Shown here: positions 31,101 to 35,848 of the stretch, in pieces
Layout of the letters: every line of letters starts with the position of its first letter
Position numbering within the stretch: position 1 is the stretch's first letter
Virus record (IMG/VR): IMGVR_UViG_3300017917_002656
Coordinates: 1 to 35,848 of that record
DNA from: a virus
Length of the DNA: 35,848 bases
Reading direction: 5' to 3' (one strand)
The notes under the pieces: model-generated
Told to the model about the DNA's origin: nothing
The model's input: the letters and a program-made list of their open reading frames with translations, nothing else
Databases searched by the model: none
Made by a program: the position numbers and the translations under genes

Positions 31101-32324
31101 AATGGTATGATACAAATTACCGCTACTGGTGGTACGGGTTCATATCAATATAAATTAGACTCGAGCCCAACATGGGTTTCAATGACCTCGCTACCTTTCA
31201 CAATAACGGGTCAAAGCGCAACAACGCATTCAATAGCTATAAGAGACACAAATACATGTGCCGCAGTTAACTCACCTTTATCGGTGGCGTTAACGGGCGT
31301 ATCTAATCCAATATTAACAGGTACTTACACAAAGCCAATATGTGGCGCTGGTAACGCAACAATTACTATGAATGTAACGGGTACACCAGACTTCACCTAT
31401 TATTCGGGTGCAACATCTCTGATTACAACATCAGCCACAAGTTATTCATTTTTTGTTACCCCTTATTCTGGGGCGAACTCATTTAAAGTGATCGATGGTG
31501 CGGGTTGTACAACAACAATTTCAATAACAGGATCGGGCACATCAACACCTATGTCAGCAACTCTAACAATATCTGGTACTACTTTAACGGTTAGCCTTGG
31601 CGGATCGTCAGTACCGAGTTATACTTATTCGTTGTATTCTGGTACAACGGTAGCGGGTGGTACGTTGGTGAGTAGTTATAGTTCGATACCGTTTACAACA
31701 TATAATTTTACTGGGTTGACACCTGGTGGACAATATATTGTTAGGGTTACAGATGCTAACGGTTGTACCGCTGATTCGGGTGTGGCTACTATACCAGCGC
31801 CAGCATATTTATATTATGGGTTTTACCAGACGGGAGCTGGTATAGTTGCAACACCCACAGCACCGATAATATACAGAGGTTCAGGTGCTGGGGCGGCATT
31901 ATCTGATTTTACAACTACGCAAACGTATACGAATAGATTAACAAGTACCACGGGCCAAACAATAAATGATGTTGTTTCATATATGGTTTCCCAAAACTCA
32001 ATTTTAGGTGGACAAAATTCACCTATTGATTTAACAACAGCGTTACCAGGCGGTTTTAGCTCATCAACACCATTAACAATACCGTTAACGGGTGTTTCGT
32101 ATGGTTCGGCTTACATATACGTACTTGTACCAAATCTTAGCCCGTGGACTACTAACTTAGCCGTTGGTAATCACATTTATCAAGGCACAACATTAATCAC
32201 GGGTACGGCTAAATACACTGGTGGTACATCAATTATAATAAGCGGTATAAATTATAATCTATACAGATTAGGTACGAGTTCATATGGTGCGGGTACCTCA
32301 TTTACTAATATTAATATTCAATAA
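28179..32324 (+). CDS. Giant fibre/adhesin with SprB-like repeats
   Basis: A 1381-residue protein, likely a tail fibre. The N-terminal part (1-75) has LILRKDLTRPLSHEELDGNF and a YEVGQFVLRDENDSTVLYYC segment, which I recall as attachment-type N-termini in Bacteroidota phage fibres. Residues ~165-1210 are about ten Ig-like repeats of 80-100 residues with C-x-GG-x-G, GG-x-PPY-x-Y and L-x-AG-x-Y-x-V-x-x-x-D elements, as in the SprB repeats of flavobacterial gliding adhesins. Each repeat starts near a single Cys. The C-terminal ~170 residues are unlike the repeats and may be the receptor-binding tip. The gene is followed two bases later by a second fibre gene. Confidence 0.78.
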   Translation: MSLILRKDLTRPLSHEELDGNFTYLNVKYWQKQPYEVGQFVLRDENDSTVLYYCNITHTEYEYDTLNGGDFIAEYIDGGTGLPVIIWKMVGGTGNGVGTITGATNLEGSPTQPTNTDTYTAVFKNITDNSLNFKTLNSPDGSIIITNDNGTIYLSANITPIGPVNFSVESVTGVTCYGGFDGGITAIAAGGSGSFRFTKDSGITWTPYFSGTSITYTFTGLTAGSYGVGVYDQVIGAQPYTTVNVTGNTQIILTKTSETRPLVPASPTGVMNFSITGGTPPYTYNMSGTTGTTMSTFSRSSLPASTYVVSVTDSLGCSISNTYTLAALNTPMNSAIATKTDPLCSGGTGTINVTISNGSGYYRYSLNSGSTYNPTVISGRTFTITTGAGTYNLVVKDEYDNTTIFVGSYTIINPPQIGLVTLTGTTGYCGAAPTVFVKVSGFTGTPYISVNNGASYASSTSLGTTFNLPANTTGTAQIKYYDSNCPYTGGTTFAYSGFTAIATGSTIATAPVCSGDLWQYAFTVTGGSGSYDYRLSGTTTQSVWGSYTGQTISIGTLYNRIQFRDVNSTGCSVNYAVNNSSPSPITATVSTASPIACSGGTGNISFTLAGGTPPYEYIILSGTTSSLTSSGTTGTTSGTQTISGLRAGYYSVIARTSGSTCSYVTGNTIQLTDPSPIYLSGVTNTSGSCGGNATVIITVTSSTAPTIVSTLGSGGTVAPLGGNVYQKTFTFTPPINTSVTFSYYNGCPYTGTTGVTVTAPSALAVTLGSPTNIPKCPGDYWEYTPTIINGTPPYQYRISGGTWTSYTTGTPISIIATSSTVNSTTTINFRDSLGCGSGTTYNVNNSIVNPITVNTFTVTQPSCATAYSGSIYFVLGGGANFSSPANVFQYLLVSGSTSGSVTSSGATWGSLSPGITAGTITGLPDGYYKLIFRTQAGSGCTSYYVESVVSGVTTPTPVSGSVVGYTGVTTCSTNNGMIQITATGGTGSYQYKLDSSPTWVSMTSLPFTITGQSATTHSIAIRDTNTCAAVNSPLSVALTGVSNPILTGTYTKPICGAGNATITMNVTGTPDFTYYSGATSLITTSATSYSFFVTPYSGANSFKVIDGAGCTTTISITGSGTSTPMSATLTISGTTLTVSLGGSSVPSYTYSLYSGTTVAGGTLVSSYSSIPFTTYNFTGLTPGGQYIVRVTDANGCTADSGVATIPAPAYLYYGFYQTGAGIVATPTAPIIYRGSGAGAALSDFTTTQTYTNRLTSTTGQTINDVVSYMVSQNSILGGQNSPIDLTTALPGGFSSSTPLTIPLTGVSYGSAYIYVLVPNLSPWTTNLAVGNHIYQGTTLITGTAKYTGGTSIIISGINYNLYRLGTSSYGAGTSFTNINIQ

Positions 32325-32326
32325 TT

Positions 32327-34624
32327 ATGTCAACACTTTCTAATATACCGATTACAGGTTTAGCGGTAGCCGCGCCTAATGTAATACCGACCACCGATAC
32401 AAAATTCGGTATTGGGTATTCTATTGAGATGATAGGTGGTTATCAGGAAGTCGCTACTCTTGATGAGATGTTTAATATACCAATAAATTTTGATCAGGGT
32501 GGTTTATACGGCTCTATAAATGAAGACGGAATGTCCTCGGGTCGAAGAAGATTGGGTATGAATGTTTATGTGGCCCAAACAAATAAAACATATAAATTAT
32601 TACCTATAGGTTATCTTGGTAATAGGGGATCTGGTACAATCGATGATTGGTTTGCTTTAGATGAATATAGTAAACTCCTATCCTTAGATCCACGAATCAG
32701 TATTATTAATGATTACATAACACCATCATACCCAACTATTGGCCCGATAACGGGTACGTCAACAGGTACGACATTTACAATTATAACTGGTGATTGTGTG
32801 AGTAACATTATTAATCCAGATGATTATAGCGGGGTAACCGTATCACCATGGGTTGAGATAACTGGCGGCACAGATACGTTTGTTATCTCTGGTTCGGTTA
32901 TTAGTGGTACCAGCGAAATAAACCTCGTTAGAAATGACGGCGGTACTGGTTTCACTGTGAATATAGCTGAAGCCGTATCAAACGGATACCAGGCGTTTAC
33001 GGGTGCAACCGTGGATAGTTCCACAGGTACAACTATATCATTTACTGGACACAATAACACAGGTGCCACATTAGACCTATCTACGATTGTGGATAATGTA
33101 TATCAGGCGTTTACTGGTGCCACATTATCGGGTACCGTTATTTATTTTAGCGGCCATAATGTAAGTGGTAGTATTGATATTCTATCGGCTATTACGGGTA
33201 ATACTGTAACGGTTACGGGTGCAACTATCACTGGTACTTCAACATTAAACATAGCTGAAAGCAACGGCAATATTGTGAGTGTTGATTTAGCACCAGCGGT
33301 AAATAACATATATCAGGCCTTTACTGGTGCCACAACATCAGGTACTAATTTAGTGTTTACGGGTAAAAATACCACTGGTACGACAGTAGATTTAACATCG
33401 GCTGTTAATTTAATATACAGTGCGGTAACGGGGGCAACATTATCTGGTTCAACCTTGATTTTAAACAGTAGAAATTATATAGACCAGGCTTACGATTTTT
33501 CAACAATTATTGATTCAACTTATAAAGCATATACTGGGTCATCATATAATACAACGGGTAAAACTTTAAGTTTATATGGGCATAATATACCAGACGCTAA
33601 TTATACGTTTAGCGGTTTGAGTGTAGGTGTGATTAGTGGTTCGGCTGCGATCCCACCGTCTGGCGGCACCGCAACTGGTATGACATTAACATTAACCAAA
33701 GAAGATTTAACAACAATAGCGATAGAGCTGGCGAATATCTTAACCTTTACAAACCCAAATGCAACAACGGCGGGTGCTGGGGGTATTTCCTCTGGTACAT
33801 CACCATTTGTATCGGGCTTGACGTTTCAACAAATAATGCAAAGAATATTCTACCCATCTATCGCACCAACAATTACAACATGGACGGCTATGACATTTGT
33901 ATTTACAGGTACGACACCATCAGATGGTGGTTTGGCTAAAATAGATGACACTTATAATATAGGGTTGAGATTAACCACAGGAACACGAGGTTCCTCAACG
34001 GTTGTTAGTCAACCAATAAAATATCAAGGTTTAACAACAGGTATGACCATTTCAGGTGACGGCCTCGTCTCACCAGTTAGTGGTGGTGTTGGATTTGGTT
34101 CATCTCAAGTATTATCGACCGTAATATCAGCTTATCCTGTGGTTGAAGGATATAATACCTGGTATGGTGATGGGGGTTATAATACAGGTGAAACGCCTGT
34201 TTATAGTGACGGGTCAACATATACATCACCAACATTTACCAACTCGGGCACGTTTGCACAAAAAACATTACAATTTGAGGGTGTGTACCCAATCTATGCG
34301 ACCACAAGTACTATCACTGGGTTAACTGAATACTCAACATTGTATTCAATGATATCACCGCCACAAATTATAATTGATAGTATGGTTGGTGAATCGGGCT
34401 CTGATAAACAAAAATTTGCAATACCTGCCGTATTTACCAAAACTAATATTCTAACAATAGAAATATATAATGCGGGTACGGGTATGTGGGATAATTTAAC
34501 TTCGGCTTCAACTATTTGGGTAAGGACACCATACGCTATAAGCGGTGTTCCGTATTATTTATTTACGAATAGTGCGGTTGCATTGAGTGGTGCAAGAAAA
34601 TTAAGAATAACATTAACTACATAA
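32327..34624 (+). CDS. Tail fibre protein with about 35-residue repeats
   Basis: A 765-residue Gly/Thr/Ser-rich protein. Residues 1-125 form a distinct N-terminal domain (EVATLDEMFNIPINFDQGGL, then YVAQTNKTYKLLPIGYLGN), probably for attachment. Residues ~220-440 contain five or so repeats starting YQAFTGAT and continuing with a GHN or GKN turn. Residues ~490-765 look like a large beta-rich C-terminal part, in which AGGISSGTSPFVSGLTFQQI and IMQRIFYP recur in phage fibre C-termini. No membrane or signal segment. The order of three fibre genes suggests a fibre or distal-adhesion complex. Confidence 0.7.
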   Translation: MSTLSNIPITGLAVAAPNVIPTTDTKFGIGYSIEMIGGYQEVATLDEMFNIPINFDQGGLYGSINEDGMSSGRRRLGMNVYVAQTNKTYKLLPIGYLGNRGSGTIDDWFALDEYSKLLSLDPRISIINDYITPSYPTIGPITGTSTGTTFTIITGDCVSNIINPDDYSGVTVSPWVEITGGTDTFVISGSVISGTSEINLVRNDGGTGFTVNIAEAVSNGYQAFTGATVDSSTGTTISFTGHNNTGATLDLSTIVDNVYQAFTGATLSGTVIYFSGHNVSGSIDILSAITGNTVTVTGATITGTSTLNIAESNGNIVSVDLAPAVNNIYQAFTGATTSGTNLVFTGKNTTGTTVDLTSAVNLIYSAVTGATLSGSTLILNSRNYIDQAYDFSTIIDSTYKAYTGSSYNTTGKTLSLYGHNIPDANYTFSGLSVGVISGSAAIPPSGGTATGMTLTLTKEDLTTIAIELANILTFTNPNATTAGAGGISSGTSPFVSGLTFQQIMQRIFYPSIAPTITTWTAMTFVFTGTTPSDGGLAKIDDTYNIGLRLTTGTRGSSTVVSQPIKYQGLTTGMTISGDGLVSPVSGGVGFGSSQVLSTVISAYPVVEGYNTWYGDGGYNTGETPVYSDGSTYTSPTFTNSGTFAQKTLQFEGVYPIYATTSTITGLTEYSTLYSMISPPQIIIDSMVGESGSDKQKFAIPAVFTKTNILTIEIYNAGTGMWDNLTSASTIWVRTPYAISGVPYYLFTNSAVALSGARKLRITLTT
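32987..33640 (+). repeat. Degenerate in-frame repeats in the fibre gene
   Basis: Copies of TAYCAGGCNTTTACNGG occur at 32987, 33101 and 33311, with more diverged versions near 33416 and 33520. They encode units of about 35 residues beginning YQAFTGAT. Spacing is about 105-115 bases between direct neighbours and about double between the second and third. Confidence 0.75.
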
Positions 34625-34634
34625 CATATAAAAT

Positions 34635-35848
34635 ATGTCGATTTATACAGGTAGAACATACGGTGGCGGTGGTACAGTATACTCAAACAACTATGAGGTT
34701 ACTTATGGTGCCCCATTCGATGCTCGTTTGGTTGTAAAATATAAAAGTAATTTAACCGATGGGGTTACATTACCATATCCTTATTCGGGTATGACGGTAT
34801 CAGTAACACAAGATACCCCAACAAATAACGGGGTATATTACCTTAGTTATTTCACAGGAGGTACTGTGGCTGGTAGTGAAGCCATGTGGATTAAATTAGC
34901 TAATTCTGGTTCTGAGGCTGGATCATCGGGTTCATCGGGTTCTTCTGGTAGTTCGGGGTCATCGGGCTCGAGTGGTTCAAATGGAAGTTCAGGGTCGTCT
35001 GGTTCTTCTGGTAGCTCAGGTAGTTCGGGTTCATCAGGTCTCCCTGGTACATCAGGTAGCTCTGGTAGTTCTGGTTCATCAGGCTCATCGGGTCGTGATG
35101 GTAGTTCTGGTATGTCTGGTGTTGCTGGAACACCAGGTAGTTCAGGTTCATCAGGCCGTGATGGTTCATCAGGTAGTTCAGGTTCATCGGGCTCATCGGG
35201 TAATTCTGGTAGTTCAGGCTCGTCTGGTTCGTCAGGAACGATTGGCCCAGCGGGTAGCTCTGGTACTTCTGGTCGTGACGGTTTAACTGGTATTTCGGCT
35301 GGTCAGGTTTATTATTATAATTTATGGGGTGGTGCGGCAACATACACTATTGGGGTAACAACATATAATGAGTTAAGTAATATACCACAATCGGCACCAA
35401 CATACACATCAAGTGTGACAGTGTCTGGATCTACAAGTGGTCAAACGTTAAATAATGGTTTTGTAACACCTGTAACACAACCTGGCGTTACGTTGATACC
35501 TGGTGGTATATGGAATTTCCATTTGAATTACACAACAAGCGGATCAACAATTAGTACATATCTTGAGATTTATCTATTTACGGGTGTATCAACAACACCA
35601 ACGTTAATAGCAACGACATCACCAACATTAATATCAGCGTCGTTAACACCAACGGAATACATTATAAATGCATTCATACCATCACAAACCGTATCGGTTA
35701 CAGATAGGTTAATGGTAAAAGTTTTATATAATAATAGCTCAGCATCACCAGTTGATGTAAGTTTTGTTACCATGGGTACGTCAAATTATTCATACGTAAC
35801 AACCTCACTTGGCTTTGCAAGCGGAACATCGGGAACATCAGGTAGTTC
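34635..35848 (+). CDS. Fibre protein with collagen-like region, 3' end outside window
   Basis: An open frame of 404 residues without a stop, running off the window. Residues 1-94 form a beta-like N-terminal domain (SIYTGRTYGGGGTVYSNNYE, then the KLANSGSEAG linker). Residues ~95-219 are a Gly-x-y collagen-like region of about 40 triplets, dominated by GSS with GRDG and GTPGSSG interruptions. Residues ~222-390 are a beta-rich domain (ISAGQVYYYNLWGGAATYTI), and the end starts a second Gly-x-y tract (ASGTSGTSGS). Such tracts form trimeric stalks in phage fibres. It is preceded ten bases upstream by the second fibre gene's stop. Confidence 0.82.
   Translation, partial: MSIYTGRTYGGGGTVYSNNYEVTYGAPFDARLVVKYKSNLTDGVTLPYPYSGMTVSVTQDTPTNNGVYYLSYFTGGTVAGSEAMWIKLANSGSEAGSSGSSGSSGSSGSSGSSGSNGSSGSSGSSGSSGSSGSSGLPGTSGSSGSSGSSGSSGRDGSSGMSGVAGTPGSSGSSGRDGSSGSSGSSGSSGNSGSSGSSGSSGTIGPAGSSGTSGRDGLTGISAGQVYYYNLWGGAATYTIGVTTYNELSNIPQSAPTYTSSVTVSGSTSGQTLNNGFVTPVTQPGVTLIPGGIWNFHLNYTTSGSTISTYLEIYLFTGVSTTPTLIATTSPTLISASLTPTEYIINAFIPSQTVSVTDRLMVKVLYNNSSASPVDVSFVTMGTSNYSYVTTSLGFASGTSGTSGS
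34918..35290 (+). repeat. Collagen-like GGT-TCN-TCN nonamer repeat region
   Basis: About 40 consecutive Gly-x-y codon triplets, mostly Gly-Ser-Ser. Serine codons alternate among AGT, AGC, TCA, TCG and TCT, which lowers DNA-level identity. Confidence 0.9.

Noticed and set aside
34918-35290. CRISPR-like or minisatellite array
   Set aside because: The repeat is an in-frame coding repeat with variable codons and no unique spacers.
34900-35343. Long minus- and plus-strand alternative frames in the collagen-like region
   Set aside because: By-products of the nonamer repeat; only the Gly-x-y frame is continuous with the flanking domains and a proper ATG.
28179-35848. Diversity-generating retroelement target in the fibre genes
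   Set aside because: No reverse transcriptase or template repeat is visible in the window.

Overview
The window looks like part of a large, AT-rich, tailed (probably myovirus-type, T4-like in its recombination genes) phage that infects a member of the Bacteroidota, most likely a flavobacterium or relative. The evidence is a ClpP with strong resemblance to Bacteroidota ClpP, SprB-like repeats in a fibre protein, a short RpoD-like sigma factor, AT-rich leaders without Shine-Dalgarno sequences, and promoter-like sites of the Bacteroidota type (TTTG, 20 bases, TAnnTTTG). I see no tRNA, rRNA, CRISPR array, transposase or reverse transcriptase.

Layout. 1-2683: end of a virion structural module (three genes). 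2694-14453: replication, recombination and expression block: RuvC-like resolvase, primase, PD-(D/E)XK nuclease, SbcD/gp47-like and SbcC/gp46-like proteins, sigma factor, ArdC-like protein with a metallopeptidase site, and a membrane protein. Two GIY-YIG homing endonuclease cassettes interrupt this block. 14437-18771: amidase-like lysis enzyme, membrane-anchored and acidic, probably virion-associated proteins. 18846-23270: short accessory genes, including a methyltransferase and the only two minus-strand genes. 23266-25160: a TROVE/vWA (Ro60-like) gene with two tandem promoters, followed directly by a gene-free 410-base stretch that folds into a large closed RNA domain, a second bulged hairpin and a terminator. 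25236-28088: Hsp20, a 568-residue orphan and ClpP. 28179-35848: three large fibre/adhesin-type proteins, the last running off the window.

Two things stand out. First, the Ro60-like protein sits next to a candidate Y-RNA-like structured RNA (24831-25051, ends joined by an 18-pair helix with one mismatch), a phage-borne RNP candidate. Second, both GIY-YIG cassettes have the same design. Each is preceded by a truncated, diverged copy of the first 60-85 bases of the gene that follows it, then a stop codon, an ACTATTTATA motif and the endonuclease. The following gene then starts again with a different 5' end, so the element appears to interrupt a gene near its start while supplying a replacement start.

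The promoter-like sites (nine good TTG-N20-TAnnnT matches, each just upstream of a gene) and a second motif (CTATTTATA, four sites) suggest at least two promoter classes, one of which could be served by the phage sigma factor. Functions are assigned by reading motifs by eye; no database search was possible.
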